A DNA stretch of 64,000 nucleotides, from the NCBI GenBank assembly GCA_905182995.1, contig CAJJDP010000052.1:219665-283664 (forward strand), written 5' to 3'. Positions 49,660-62,072 of the stretch are shown piece by piece; the first letter of the stretch is position 1, and each line of letters begins with the position of its first letter. Made by a program: the position numbers and the translations under genes. The notes beneath the pieces were generated by a model. That model was given only the letters and a program-made list of their open reading frames with translations. It ran no database searches and was not told where the DNA came from. Source of the stretch: Paramecium octaurelia (Eukaryota > Ciliophora > Oligohymenophorea > Peniculida > Parameciidae).

Positions 49660-51825
49660 ATGATTCGAAATTTTATAAAAAAAGCTGATCTTCTTGTCGA
49701 TCCTTATGAATTTAATATATCACAAAAAGAGAAATCGTTAACTCCGATAGGTTCTATATTTATTTGAGTATATTAGGGGGATTTATTAGTATTCTCCTCT
49801 TAGTTTTCACTTCCTTTTACATTGTTGGAGTCTTCCAAAGAAGTATTCAAAATTAGAACACTATTTATGCAGGAACAGAAAGCGACAAAAGCAATGAATT
49901 TGTGTTGAGTAATGAAAATACAATATTTTCTATGGAATTATCCACTTTAGATGGAAAAATCTTGAGCAATAATACAAATGTCAAAGAGTAAAGTATGCGA
50001 TGTTCAATTTAGCTATTTTACATTAAATGCCTAGTATATTCAATAACAAAGAGTTGAAGGAAAAATGGGATTCACTAGAAATTTCAGTTCATTAAACTAA
50101 TCGAAATGCTCTACGGAAAAAATTGACTAATTTAATTTTAACTCTGCATCAATGACTGAGGAGTAAAAAGACAATCTAATTTGCTTTAATGGAGATTTCA
50201 CATTATAAGGACAATTTTATGAACCATATTTTGCTTATATCAAATTAACTCTAAGCGTATGCAATAATTCCACTAGCAATACATGCAAAACTTCGAAGGA
50301 GATTGAAGATTTCATCAATAAAGGGTATTATTATTTAATAACTAAAGAGTTAATGTGGATATGTTTATAAAAGGATCAAAAATTAAACAAGCATTGAATT
50401 ACTCAAGTCCTGCAGAAGTGTTTTCGACTAATATATTTTGGAGATTAACAACTGGTATTGGTGACAATGAAGATATTTATATGTAACCAATATAGATGGA
50501 TTTAAGTAAGTACATGTAAATATTTTTCAGAGAAGATTCAATTTTTTAGCGATATGTTTAATATTGAGAATACTGAAAGATTGTATAATGGATCAGTTGT
50601 GTAAAGATAAGAGAGGAGATAAGAGCCTATTTCAATTTCATCAGGAGTTGGATTGTGTACATTTTATCTCAGGTATCAGCAAATAATAAATTAGAGCTTC
50701 ATCTGACACTTCATTTTATTTTGTTATACAATAAGATTTACCCTCAGTTATATTATCAGCAGTATCAGAAGCTACAGCTTTATGTTTAGCTGTTATGCAG
50801 ATCATCAAAATCTTCTATAAAGTATATAATCAACACAAGACTTTTGAAGTATTGATGAATTCTGTTTTTAAATTTGATCTAAAGAGTGTACAAAAAAGGA
50901 AATTGTCATACGTTAACTAATCATAAACACCAGGGAAAATGTAGGCTTCAGCAAAGAATTCAAAGAAATTATTACAATAAGTAATATTGCATCTTTATTC
51001 AGATCTTTGATTATACAATTAATTACTCATTTTATTAATATGTGCTCTACATTATTAGAAAGTACTTTAAAAGCTGTAAAAAAAATATTGAAGATGAAAA
51101 GGAATTAGTGATATCATAAATAGCTAAATCAAAGATTGAATTCGATTTAGATTTAACCAACATTTTAAAGAAGTTATATGAGATCGATTGTTTAAAGTTG
51201 TTTTTATTTGATGATGATCAGCTTATGCTTTTCAATACATTTTGTTCACCTGTCTTCTAAGATTAAATGACTGACTAAAAGGAATTATTTGATATATTAA
51301 CTGCAAGTAATAAATAGATCAAATCTATAAATTAACTACAATAACAATCAAATAATTAAAGTCATATTGATACTAATTAAAATATCATAAAATATGCAGC
51401 TACTTCTACAAGTATTATTGTATTAATGAATTTTAGTACCAATCAATGTTAGATTAGCTAAACTTACAAGATTTTTTAAAGCTTAACTTGGAGCAGAAAA
51501 TGCTTAAGATTTAGTTGACAATTTTTAGAAGATCAATGAAAACAAGAATAAAAATTGGCAATTGAACAATCAATTATTGCAATTTGCAATGTAGAATAAA
51601 AGTTTGTTTAACCTAGTTTAATAAAATTATACAACAATCTTACAATAATAAAATGAAGATGAGCAAAGAGTCTTAGAAGATCAAATAAGATTAGATGTGC
51701 CTAATGAACTAGATGATAGAAAGATTTCTGAAGCTATGGGTAGTAAGGAATCAGTGTAAAGTTTAAAGGATCTAGAGATTCATCAATCTCCAGATTGTTT
51801 ATAAAATAGACTGTAATAAAGTTGA
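49660..51825 (+). CDS. two-helix membrane protein, paralogue A
   Basis: Starts MIRNFIKKADLLVDPYEFNI. After a 26-nt intron (49751-49776) comes a membrane helix (FISILLLVFTSFYIVGVF). A Cys-containing domain of about 300 residues follows (FSSLNQSKCSTEKIDQFNF; GDFTLQGQFYEPYFAYIKLT; SVCNNSTSNTCKTSKEIEDF), then a second helix (ATALCLAVMQIIKIFY) leading to NQHKTFEVLMNSVFKFDLK and a long soluble tail with FDLDLTNILKKLYEIDCLKL and FDDDQLMLFNTFCSPVFQDQ. Several further micro-introns are needed, of which I placed some; the last frame ends at TGA 51823-51825. The same architecture and blocks recur in the gene at 56520, so the two are paralogues. I know this as an anonymous ciliate-specific transmembrane family; no function can be named. 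Confidence 0.65.
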
Positions 51826-51865
51826 TTTGCAATTGATATTTATAAGATGAATTTATATTTTTATA

Positions 51866-53034
51866 TCATTTTTTAATTTTGGTCAAAAGATATTTAGCTA
51901 ACACAATCAAAGAGCCATCTGCTTGGCAAATATCTTCCATTATGGATTGTGGTAACAACTCATTTGTTACATGATAGATGGCATCATCTCTGAGCACATT
52001 TTGCCTTTCTTTTTCCAAATAATACAAAGACTCATCTAGTAATGATTCAAAAACATTGGATAAATAGGATTTGACACTAAATTTAAATGCATTGACTTTA
52101 AAATCATCGCTTAATTTATTTATCATTTTTTACCAGTCATAATAATCTGGATGATCGGGATCTAGATCTTTACTCTTATATTCATTAGCCTATTTTCTTA
52201 AATACGCATCTCTATTTTCTTAACATTTAATTTCTGCAATTCCTACAAATCTTTATTATATAACAATTATACTTCTTGTGATCAGCATTATCTATTTAAA
52301 ATTGAATACTTAATAATGATTTAGGTATTGATCTCAAGAATAGTTCTTTGGTTTAAACATCCCAAACTTCCTTTGGATCTTCTTAAAATCCTAAATGCGA
52401 TAATTCATGTTTTTATTAAGATAAATAGCGAAGTGCTTTATTTCCAAGGACTCCAAAATCTACTTCTTCTAAGTATTGCGATTGTTCCATTAAAATACTG
52501 ATAGAAATAGTCATATACTTACTTGGAACTATGACCTAGATTACAATTGGTTAATATCAACTTCTTTAATTTGCTACTAGGAATAGCTTTGCCTAATTCT
52601 AGACCTCCAATGTATGAAATTTTGGTATCTGCTAGAATGAGAGATGAAATTGGAAGTTTTTAGATCAATACTGATAGTCTAATCAGAGTCTAATAGATAT
52701 GATTAGGTGAATATAATACTTGATCACCAATATTTTATTTAGTGAAATCAATTTCGCCATCAAATTGTACATTTTCTAAATCTTTTAATAAGCCTTCCAA
52801 ATCTTAATCATTTAATTTTAACTCTAATTCTGGTATATTTTTATCGGTTTATTCTATTTTTTAATCTTCTTATTCAACTTTTTATTCGTGTTCAATCTAT
52901 AATTGTTATTCAATGTATTTATCAAAATTAAAATCTATGCATCTCAAATCATCACCATTTTCATCAGGAATCTACAACCCTTGTTACAGAAATATTCTAT
53001 ATCTTGCTATTTTACCAAGGAGTTATTCTTTCAT
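51866..53034 (-). CDS. LRR/RNI-like protein
   Basis: Introns 52498-52522 and 52251-52272 leave 374 codons, 373 residues. The N-terminal part is acidic and helical (ELELKLNDQDLEGLLKDLEN). The middle carries leucine-rich-repeat-like strands (LPISSLILADTKISYIGGLE; LKKLILTNCNLGHSS; YLEEVDFGVLGNKALRYL). The C-terminal third is helical (SDDFKVNAFKFSVKSYLSNV; ESLLDESLYYLEKERQNVL). I read this as a short ribonuclease-inhibitor-type repeat protein mediating a protein contact, in keeping with many axonemal and tubulin-cofactor proteins. The repeat count is small, so the class is tentative. It converges with paralogue A; the two stop codons are 40 bp apart. Confidence 0.55.
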
Positions 53035-53058
53035 GTAAATTATTTATTTATTTAATTT

Positions 53059-54164
53059 ATGAATCCTTAAAAAGTCAGAAATGGTCCCAATTTTATGCAA
53101 TAAGTCAACAAGAAAAAACATGTAGATTGTGCTTTGAGTTCAAACTCTGATTCCTCTGATGATGAAGTTGAAGAAATTGTTGCCGTCAAAAAAGATGTAC
53201 AAAAATAAGTAATCATATATTCCTAATTGAATTAGAGGTTTTCAGTCTCGGCTGAAGCTTATGGTCAATTTAATAAAAAGGAAAATTTCAAAGCCAAATT
53301 TATTCCTAAAAGTAAAGAATAATCTGAACGAATTAAATAAAGAATGCAAGCAGGATTCATGTTTAGTGCATTAAATGAAAAGGAAATTGAAATTGTGGTT
53401 GGAGCTATGGAAGAAAAGATATTCCACAAATCAGAATATGTAATCAAGTAGGGAGAGGAAGGAAATGTACTCTATGTTGTTGATACTGGAGAATTAGATT
53501 GCTTTAAGAATTATGGCAAGGGAGATGTCTTCCTTAAAACATACTATCCAGGAGAAAGCTTTGGAGAACTCGCATTGTTATTTTAATCTCCTAGAGTATC
53601 TTATTCTATTGAATTCTTTAGGCTGCATCTATCATCGTAAAAAGTGATCAAGCTATTCTTTGGCAATTAGATAGAGAAACATTTAATCTTATTGTAAAAG
53701 AAGCATCTATCAAAAAGAGATAATAATTCGAAACGTACTCACAATATTCATAAGTCTAGCTTTCTTGAAAATTGGGATTTGCTAAAAGAAATTAAGGATC
53801 CTTATGATAAATTGAAAATGAGTGACGCATTATTTGAAAAATAATTCAAAAAAGGAGACGTCATTCTACAATAAGGATAAAAAAGCACTGAAATATTTAT
53901 ATTAGAATAAGGAAGAGTGAGTGTGAATAAAAATAATTGTAAGGCTCTCAGTTTATCATAGAAAAATTGTTTGAATTGGTTAAATTTGGTGATTATTTTG
54001 GAGATTAAAGTATTGTAGCTGGCACAGTTGAATCCTTTTCTTATGTGGCAGAAGAAGACATGAAAGTAATGTACATTCCCAAGAAAAGTTACTCATCAAC
54101 TCTCAAAGAAATTGAATCCACTTTAATGAAAAACATTCAAATTAAATATGGAAAATATATATGA
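53059..54164 (+). pseudogene. PKA regulatory subunit gene with one frameshift
   Basis: Three introns (27, 26 and 25 nt) and a TGA at 54162-54164 give a typical regulatory subunit of cAMP-dependent kinase. An N-terminal Ser/Asp-rich linker carries the inhibitor-like sequence RFSVSAEAYG. Cyclic-nucleotide site A has PGESFGELALLFQSPRAASI, with the Glu and Arg that hold the cyclic phosphate. Site B reads FGDYFGDQSIVAGTVES, lacking the Arg and Glu of a working pocket. Exon length is one base short of a multiple of three: near 53927-53939 an A run appears to miss one base, shifting NNCKAL to the expected QGSQFIIEKLFELVKF. The rest is intact, so this may be a sequencing error in a live gene or a young lesion. 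Confidence 0.75.
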
Positions 54165-54973
54165 TATTATATATGAATATTCAAAAAATTTTGGTATAAC
54201 AATTGATCTTTCTTAATTATTCAATTATATTTTTTATTTCTATTGTATGAAAATATTTTGAAACTAACTCCTTGAATTTTATGAATTCTAATTATTTTTT
54301 AAAATTAAATTAGGAGAGAGAAATTCATAATCAAATTTAATAGAATAAGGGACTTTAATTGGTATGATACTGCAAAATAAAGTTGATGTCAAAATAAATT
54401 GAACCTTCAATTTTGTATCCTTAGAATATCAAATGTTTAGGAAAATCATTTTGGACATCTTAAACTAATCCATTTTTAAATATTGATTTTTCTAGACCAG
54501 ATTTTTGAATTATAGATGAATCAATTCTTGATATTTATTATGAATTATTTTTAGTATATTCAATTTTAATTTATATTAACTTATAAATTATTATCCTTTG
54601 TTCTCATTCAATAAAATTTTATTAGAAAGATTCAAAACAGGAGCATAATTTTATAAATTCAAGAATTTATTAAGTTTGCTATTAATTTTGATTATTTAAT
54701 CTCATATTCAATTTGCATGTATCATTCAGTAATAACCTCATACAGAAGTGCATTCTTTAAATATTTTATTAATCATAAGTAAATAATCGAGAGAGTTAAC
54801 AAGTGAAAGGTTGGAATAAAAGTTTAGTTTTCAAAGGGATAGATATATATATTTAGGAATTCTTATATGAATAGATATTTAATTATAACACAATGTGATC
54901 GATGCAAAATTGATCTCTTCATATTCTCATTAGAAAGATGACATTTATTTAAATTCAATTCAATCATAATTTA
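54165..54973. other. intergenic AT-rich spacer
   Basis: About 800 bp with no supportable frame. Very AT-rich; nothing recognised apart from the expected 3' and 5' flanks of the neighbouring genes. Confidence 0.45.
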
Positions 54974-56166
54974 ATGCAAAGTTCTAAAGAGGGACAAAGA
55001 AATTTTTCTACACAAGTTTCACAATCAACAGATACAAACGAAAATGGAGGAGTTGAGGATACTATGTTATTAGAAAGAATAAGAGCAGCCTATAAGGATA
55101 CTTTTACCCAATCATCATTTTCATAACTAAAAAATTACTAATTCTAGAATGATATTGTAACAGGAGAAGTATAAACTGTAATTATATTGTAAGCCTACAA
55201 AAGTGCTTTCGTGTGCATTCGATAATACAACTTAATTTTTAGCTTCAGCTAATTCTGATGGTCTCGTAAATATTGCTTATTTGGGGAAAGATTACACCAT
55301 AGTTCCATTATTAGATCCCAAATAGAAACCAGGTCCAGCTACATGCGTTAAATGGAGACCTGGTTAAGTCGTAGAGCAATTAAAGCACACATTATTGTCA
55401 ACATATGCTAATGGAAGTATTATATATTGGCATGCGACATCTAAATAATCATTGTTTAATTTAGAAGATAAGGATAATCAAATCAATTGTTGTGAGTTTT
55501 CATTGGATGGAGATAAGTTTGTAATAGGTGGTTCTGATTGTCATGTTAAACTATATGATTGTGGAAAATTGAGTAAGGCTCCTACTACTTTTGTAGAAGG
55601 ACAATCAGCAGTTCATTAGAATCGAATATTTGGTATGAAATTTAATTAGGGCGATCATAATTAACTCTATACAGGAGGATGGGATAAAATGGTGATTTAG
55701 TGGGATTTGAGACAAAAGAAATCAACTGGTTATATATTTGGCCCTTGTGTCTTTGGAGACTCTATGGATTCAAAAGGATTTTAATTGATCACTGCATCCT
55801 ATAGAGACGAAAAACAATTAGAAATTTGGGACACCAGAACTTTAAATAAATTATAGACTATTGAATGGGCTGAATATGGAAATAATGTTTAAGGATTACT
55901 ACCTAAACATAATGTGAGTAAATTGTATGCTTGTAAGTTTGATAAGAGAACCAATTATATTTATGCTGCAAATGCTGGAAGGTATTAAATAGTATCATTT
56001 AAGTGTATTTTCTGAAATAAGACAGTTTGATTCCTAATATAGGTGTGTTGATACGTATTGCTGTTCATTAAGTGGGGTAATGACAATCGATCATAATACA
56101 AGTTACAATAAACTAAGTTATGGAACTTCAGATGGTAAATTGGGTGTACTGAATTTAGTAAATTGA
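54974..56166 (+). CDS. WD40-repeat protein
   Basis: Two introns (25 nt after VTGE and 22 nt after NAGS) leave 382 codons, 381 residues. The disordered first 60 residues are followed by seven-bladed propeller-like repeats: VLSCAFDNTTQFLASANSDG, CVKWRPGQVVEQLKHTLLST, NCCEFSLDGDKFVIGGSDCH, VKLYDCGK, IFGMKFNQGDHNQLYTGGWD, MVIQWDLRQ, LITASYRDEKQLEIWDTR and YNKLSYGTSDGKLGVLNLVN. GWDxxVxxWD is the classical WD40 blade end. WD40 propellers are protein-docking platforms; the partner is unknown. An alternative in-frame ATG 36 bases upstream (54938) would add 12 hydrophobic residues; I prefer the internal one followed by the hydrophilic MQSSKEGQRNF. Confidence 0.85.
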
Positions 56167-56519
56167 TATTAGTACAAATATTTATAAATTCAATTAGACA
56201 ATTTTTATTTTCGAAAATGGAATATCTTGTCCATCTTATTACATCTGTATTACAAGTATGTGATCATCTAAATTGATTTTACTATGAATAATAAATATTA
56301 AAATTAAATATACATATTCATTTAAGTAATGCATTGCTCTAAATTTTGATTTATCCTTTTGTGCTGGTAATGAAGCTAACTATTTTCCCTTTCAATTATA
56401 ATTACATTTTGAATTTAACATACATTATTCATTATTCTTAAAGAATTGATGAGAACTTATTCGCAAACACCAATTCACAAAGAGCCAGATCGCTTAATTT
56501 CAAGAATAATAATTATAAT

Positions 56520-58638
56520 ATGAGAAATTTATTAAAGAAGGCTGATCTGCTTGTAACTCCTTATGAATTCAACGTCAATTAGAGACAAAAGTCGTTAACA
56601 GTAATTGGTATATGGATTTTGTTATTCAAGGTGGAGTGCTAACAATATTAGTTGGAATATTTAGTATATTTTACATAATCGGAGTCATTTATAAAGCAAT
56701 TTCAGATCAAGAAACTGTCTATGTTGGTACAAAAAATACAATTCTAAATTAAACATATATAAATAGCAACAACACAATATTTGCATTTGAGATTTCTGAT
56801 TAAAATGGAAATATTTTTGAAAACATATCAGAAATTTAATAGTATATAAAATTAATAATAGATATATCTCAATAAGTCTTTAGTATGTTGAATAAAAGAG
56901 GGATGCTTAAAAAGTTGGATTCGAAAAAAACTCAACTAATTTATTATTGAAAAAATGCCAAACTACCACTGTTAACTAATTTAACTTTGATGTAATTTCA
57001 ATTTCTAATTACTAAAAACAAAATCTTTATTGTGCAGATGGTGAATATTATATCAAAGGATAATATTTTGATGCCTTCTTTTCTTACTTAAAGATTTAAA
57101 TTAAGGTATGCAAAAATATGACTAATATCAATTGCAAACCCTTAGAAGAAATCTAATCATTCATAAAAAGCGGGTACTTAATAGATTATTTAATTTAGAC
57201 TTAATGTTGATTTATTTATAAGAGGATCAAGACTTCAACAATAATTTAATCTTTCTTCTCCCTTAGAAACCTACCCAATTAATATCTTTTGGAAATTCGT
57301 AATTGGAATGTCAAATAACGAAGATATTTTTATTATGCCATTCTCAATGGTCTTAAGTAACGTATATATCAATGATAAGAAAGTAACTCAATATTTTATG
57401 ACTTTTTGAGTCTTAAATTGGAAGAACTATTATTTTAAACTACTACCTTTGATAAATAAGAGAGAAGATTGGAACCTACAGAATTTACAGAGGGATCAAA
57501 TTTGTGCTCTTTTTACATAAGATCATCACCCAATAGATAATACTACTTCATTTCTAAATCGGACCTCTTTTCTATATTTAGTGCCTCATTATCTTAAGCC
57601 ACAGCCTTAGCAGTAGCCATAATGAGTTTCTTAAAGATTTTTTATCGTAGCTATAATTAACACAAAACCTTCGCTGTTCTTATGAACTCAGTGTTTAAAT
57701 TTGACTTAGAAAGTGTTCAGAAAAAGAGATAATCCTCGATACATTATCATGATTAAACAAAAACAATATTCTAATAATAAAGACCAACCAATATAAGTCA
57801 AACAGGATAATTATAGCAAGTATGACAATTAGATAATATAATTTAGATTTTGAATTTTGAAATAGCCTATTCTTTTATTTAATATATAAAATATTTGGTT
57901 TACAAATTGTTTAGGTCAATTTAAGGTGAAAAATCTTTTAAGACTGAAAAAGAAATTATTATCTCTTAGATAGCAAAATCAAAGATATAATATGATTTAG
58001 ATCTCACTAATATCCTTAAAAAGCTTTATGAAATAGACTGCTTGAAGTTATTCTTTTTTGATGATGATCAATTAGTCTTATTCAACACATTTTGTTCTCC
58101 TGTGTTTCAAGATTAAATGATCAATTAAAAAGATTTGTTTGATATCTTAACAAACCAATAATAGCAATAAAAATTGTTATCTAATTCTTAATAAACAGAA
58201 AAAGATAAAAGATTAGATTTAACATTTGTTGCTAGTTCTGAGAGTAACCCATATTATACACAATTATTAGTACCAATAAATGTTCGTTTAGCAAAGGTGG
58301 CTCGATTTTTCAAAGCTTAATTAGGGGCTTCAAATGCCGAAGGGTTGGTTCGAACATTTTAAAGAATCAATGAGAATTAAAACCAAAATTTTATATTGAA
58401 TTAAAAATTGCTAAGCTTTGCCAAATAAAATTCGAGTTTGTTTCGTTTGGTTTAGAGTTAATATGAGAGCATTTAATAACAATAAGCTATGCATAATGTT
58501 CCTAACGAAATTGACAGTTCCGATAACAAAAACTCAGTGGATAAAGATTCTGTTTGGAGCATGGAAGTTCAGAGTTATTAAATAGAGAGTGAAAAACGAC
58601 AACAAGGGTCGCCAATAATAAATTAGTAATAAGTATGA
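56520..58638 (+). CDS. two-helix membrane protein, paralogue B
   Basis: Begins MRNLLKKADLLVTPYEFNVN, the same opening as the gene at 49660. Intron 56608-56630 (23 nt) precedes the membrane helix VLTILVGIFSIFYIIGVIY. The external Cys-domain matches block by block (NSTNLLLKKCQTTTVNQFNF; GEYYIKGQYFDAFFSYLKIQ; VCKNMTNINCKPLEEIQSF). The second helix ATALAVAIMSFLKIFYRSYN is followed by QHKTFAVLMNSVFKFDLESV, and the tail has SKIQYDLDLTNILKKLYEID and LLVPINVRLAKVARFFKAQL. Further introns are needed between these blocks. The tail is Gln/Ser-rich to TGA at 58636-58638. Five kilobases and three unrelated genes separate it from its paralogue, so they arose by local duplication with later insertion or rearrangement. 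Confidence 0.65.
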
Positions 58639-59002
58639 AATGAGTATCAAAATTTATTATGTAATATTTTTAGATGTTTTAAGATTTTTTAAATTAACAA
58701 AATGTTAAATAAAATGCAATTAGTTTATATGACAAAATTATTAAATCATTTATGAGAGAATCTTTTGTTATTTAGACATCTAATTATAAATTGAAAAATG
58801 ATATATATATTTATTTATTATGGAGTTTAGTTAATCTCAATGATGACTAATGAAATTCTCCTTTTAATTTTTTAACGATCAAATATAAATTTATGTTCTA
58901 AACAACTAGCAGCATTAATTCTTAGCAGTCTCCAAATAGATTTAAGTTCAAATCCAAAGTGAGGTACCTTATTAGTAGAGATTTAGTTTTTTTAATGACA
59001 AT
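58639..59002. other. intergenic spacer
   Basis: About 360 bp of AT-rich DNA between paralogue B and the next gene on the same strand. No supportable frame or motif. Confidence 0.5.
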
Positions 59003-61190
59003 ATGATGCCAGCAATGACCACTAAAATTACTTTGTAATACAAGGAATTTTTAAGAAATATGATCTCTAGTATTCAAGAGAAGACCTCATTTGTGAATTT
59101 TCTTGAGTTTGATTAACTTAAGTCATAACAAATAGGAGTTTCCATTTAGAGTTGTTATAATCCAAAATTTAAGAGTACAGGTGTAGACGAAACCAAGGAA
59201 GCATTTTAAGACCTACTCGATGAGATAAAGCAAACAATCAATAGAAAGTAAAATTTTAATGTATATTTTATAGATATCCCTTCATAAAAGTATTTCGATA
59301 ACAAATAAGTCATCCTGACCACTATTTATAAATCCAACTCTATCAACCTGAAGTGCATTCAGTTGTGTTGTATTCTAGATAATTTTCAAAAGAGCAAATC
59401 TCACCTAAATTGATAGCTGATTTGGTATGGCTCCATCTTAGAAAATTTAATTTAACAGTCAATGTTGATTGTCCAATCAAGAATGTGGTTCCTGTTAGTG
59501 AAGAAGGATAATAAAGAAATATTTTAGAGGGACTTTAAGTGACTGTCCGTTAGAGAGAGGCTCCGACATTATAATCAGCATAAACTCCTACGAAATAAAT
59601 TGTCATAAGAACTTCATTTTGTTAATAAGGCAGTGCTTAAAAAAGTGCTTCTAAATTAGATATTTATAAGAGTACAGAAAACATAAGAGATATGGAGAAA
59701 TCAGTAAGAGTTTATTTTTCACCTACTAAATCTCAAGCATGGATGACTCAAACCAACATCTCTTAAATTGATTTGTCAGGATAAAAATAGAGAGCCTAAT
59801 CACCAGAGAAAAAGTTTACAGTAAAATTGTTCAGTTAAACAGTTCCACTTAGTTGTTTTGATGAAGCCAAATTTATTGATTTAGTTTAATAAGTCAATGC
59901 ATATGAAATAGAAATTACTGGAAATTGCATTCAAACTATGAAAACTCAGCTAAATGTTGATGAACTTCTTGATGATAATACAGATACTGTCTTTGTTTCA
60001 ACTAGAGTCGAAAGAAATGATGTTATCAAATGCATTGTTAAAGCTCCTGAAGATGCTACTGTTAATGTGACTAAGAATATTACTGAGACATTGACTTATG
60101 ATATGAATGAATAAGCTTTTGTATTCTATGGAAGAGACAAATAAGAATATGTCATTGATGTAAGTAAAAAGGATTGCTTTTCTTAAAAGAGAACAGTATT
60201 TTTACAGGGGAATACTGATGTGAAAATAGAATTTGACTTGGTTAGTTGTGTTGAAACCACCTTGTAATTTAGAGCATATAATATTCTCTTAAGAAGTGGA
60301 CAACACAAAGATATTGAGAATTGCAGACTAGAAATATTTTAATCTGATTAAACAGACCAAGAACCACTTATTGGGATGACTAATGAATAAGGGTAATTTA
60401 GTTGTCCAGGATTGATGTTTAAATAAGTGAGAGTGCATGCATAAAGAAAAGGGTTCTTGTAAGTATCATATGATTTTGATGTGCTTGCTAATTCTACAGG
60501 GTAGTTACTGAATATTCCTATGATTCCAGACTATTATAGTCTCATTAATCAATATCATATATTGATATATGTTCCCAATAAAAATAACTTTTAATTAGAC
60601 TTTGCACTTGTTTGTCCAGGTATTTAATTAATTCTATTATTAAAGATGGCACCAAAATAGATTCCAAAAACAGATAGCATAATGTGATGAAGTCAAAATT
60701 GGAGATAAATAGAATTAATTAGTAGACAATGTTATGGAACTTTTCTGTTCATGTTTAATCACTAGATCCATTCTTGCCTGATAATTGTTTTTAGTTCTTC
60801 ATTAATAATCAAAAGCCAAAGCGTACTCTACTTTGCTAAGAACCATTATCTCCATAATGCAAAGAAAATGGAGTAAGTAGTGCAGCAAAGGCATCTTGTT
60901 TTAAGACTGTTAATTTGAATGAGATGTTCTTAAAAACTAGAGTTATGTAAACAGAAATTAAGACATTTGTGAGATAGGAGAGCGATGTTATAGCTTAAAA
61001 GATCAACAATTATTGTGCAGAGGAATCGGTTAGAATATTTGTTACTTTTGGACACAAGGTATTGGAGACATTCATGATTTAAAGCAATTTATTGATGCAT
61101 AATGAGAAGTGCTTTGGAGTAATTGATTGTAAGATTTCATGTAAATTATTAAAGTGGATAAGAGGATGTTCATCAGAGACAATGAAGTGA
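59003..61190 (+). CDS. large beta-rich hypothetical protein
   Basis: Introns 59248-59273 and 60620-60645 (26 nt each) leave 712 codons, 711 residues, beginning MMPAMTTKITLQYKEFLRNM. The first 100 residues are helical, the next 150 are Gln/Ser-rich linker (TPTKQIVIRTSFCQQGSAQK), and the remainder alternates short strands (VIKCIVKAPEDATVNVTK; IEFDLVSCVETTLQFRAYNI; VRVHAQRKGFLQVSYDF), like a string of immunoglobulin-type or carboxypeptidase-regulatory-like folds. At least ten cysteines lie in the last 400 residues. No signal peptide or membrane helix is seen. I do not recognise the family. Two ATG codons stand in tandem at the start; either may be used. Confidence 0.6.
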
Positions 61191-61364
61191 GTCAGCAGAA
61201 TATTAAAAGAAATCTATCTAAGATGCCCACATTCAAGAAGGAGTTAAGGGGAGGGAACGAGGATAGAACGATGACTACAATTTTATCCCACATAACAAAT
61301 CAAAGGTTTTAGGAGTGAGATTTATATTATAAATTTACTATTAATATATCTGAATATTTGATTA

Positions 61365-61923
61365 TCAATCACTTGATCGGGAATGAGAACTCGAGGAACT
61401 CTTTCTCCTTTTTTTCTTTGACTTTTTCTTTTCACTACTGGAGGAAGAGCTAGAAGATCGATGCTTTGGATGTTTTTTTTTCTTTTTTGAATGGCGCCTA
61501 ATGTCACATGTTCTTATACCTGGAGTCAGAATGGGAGCGTCGATTCAAACGACAATTGCGGGCACTAAGAGGAATGATAGGAATAAATACAAATGCCCCT
61601 ATTTCCCACATTAATAGCATGCACCATCTTTTTTCTTTGCTCTTGCCAACTCGACGATTAGATTTCTTCCGTTGAAGTCTTGCATATTCATTAATCTAAC
61701 TGCATCAGATGCGTCCTCAGGCTTGGCATAAGCCTGTACCCTAAATGCCAAACGGTCCATGTCTTACGATGAAACAAAATCGCCCTTTCCAAGAAAACTC
61801 CTGAATTTCGCCGTGTCTAGCAAATGCGTTCTTGATTTCCATTTCAGATTCTTTAGCAGAGTATCCTGTCACATAAATCCGATTGGCCTCCTCTTTTTTA
61901 TGTGATCCTGAATCCGATGACAT
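61365..61923 (-). CDS. SR splicing factor with RRM, zinc knuckle and RS tail
   Basis: Introns 61734-61767 (34 nt), 61565-61590 (26) and 61498-61519 (22) leave 159 codons, 158 residues. An RNA-recognition motif opens the protein: NRIYVTGYSAKESEMEIKNA (RNP2-type strand), FSWKGRFCFIAYAKPEDASD (RNP1-type strand, with CF-I aromatics) and QDFNGRNLIVELARAKKK. One CCHC knuckle follows (CYQCGKQGHFARNC), then a Lys/Ser-rich RS-type tail (HRSSSSSSSSEKKKSKKKRR; SSSSSHSRSSD). RRM plus knuckle plus RS tail is the plan of SRSF7/9G8 and plant RSZ proteins, which select splice sites and aid mRNA export in the nucleus. Notable in a genome where introns are so short. Confidence 0.85.
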
Positions 61924-62072
61924 ATTTTAAAAATTATTTAATTTAATGAATGATGGTTAGTTCACAATACTCAAATAGAAGCATTTTATTATAATATACA
62001 TAAGGCCATAATTTAATAAATAGAATTCCCCGTATTCAGAAAGAATAATTAAATTTAAAGTCTTTGTTTAGT

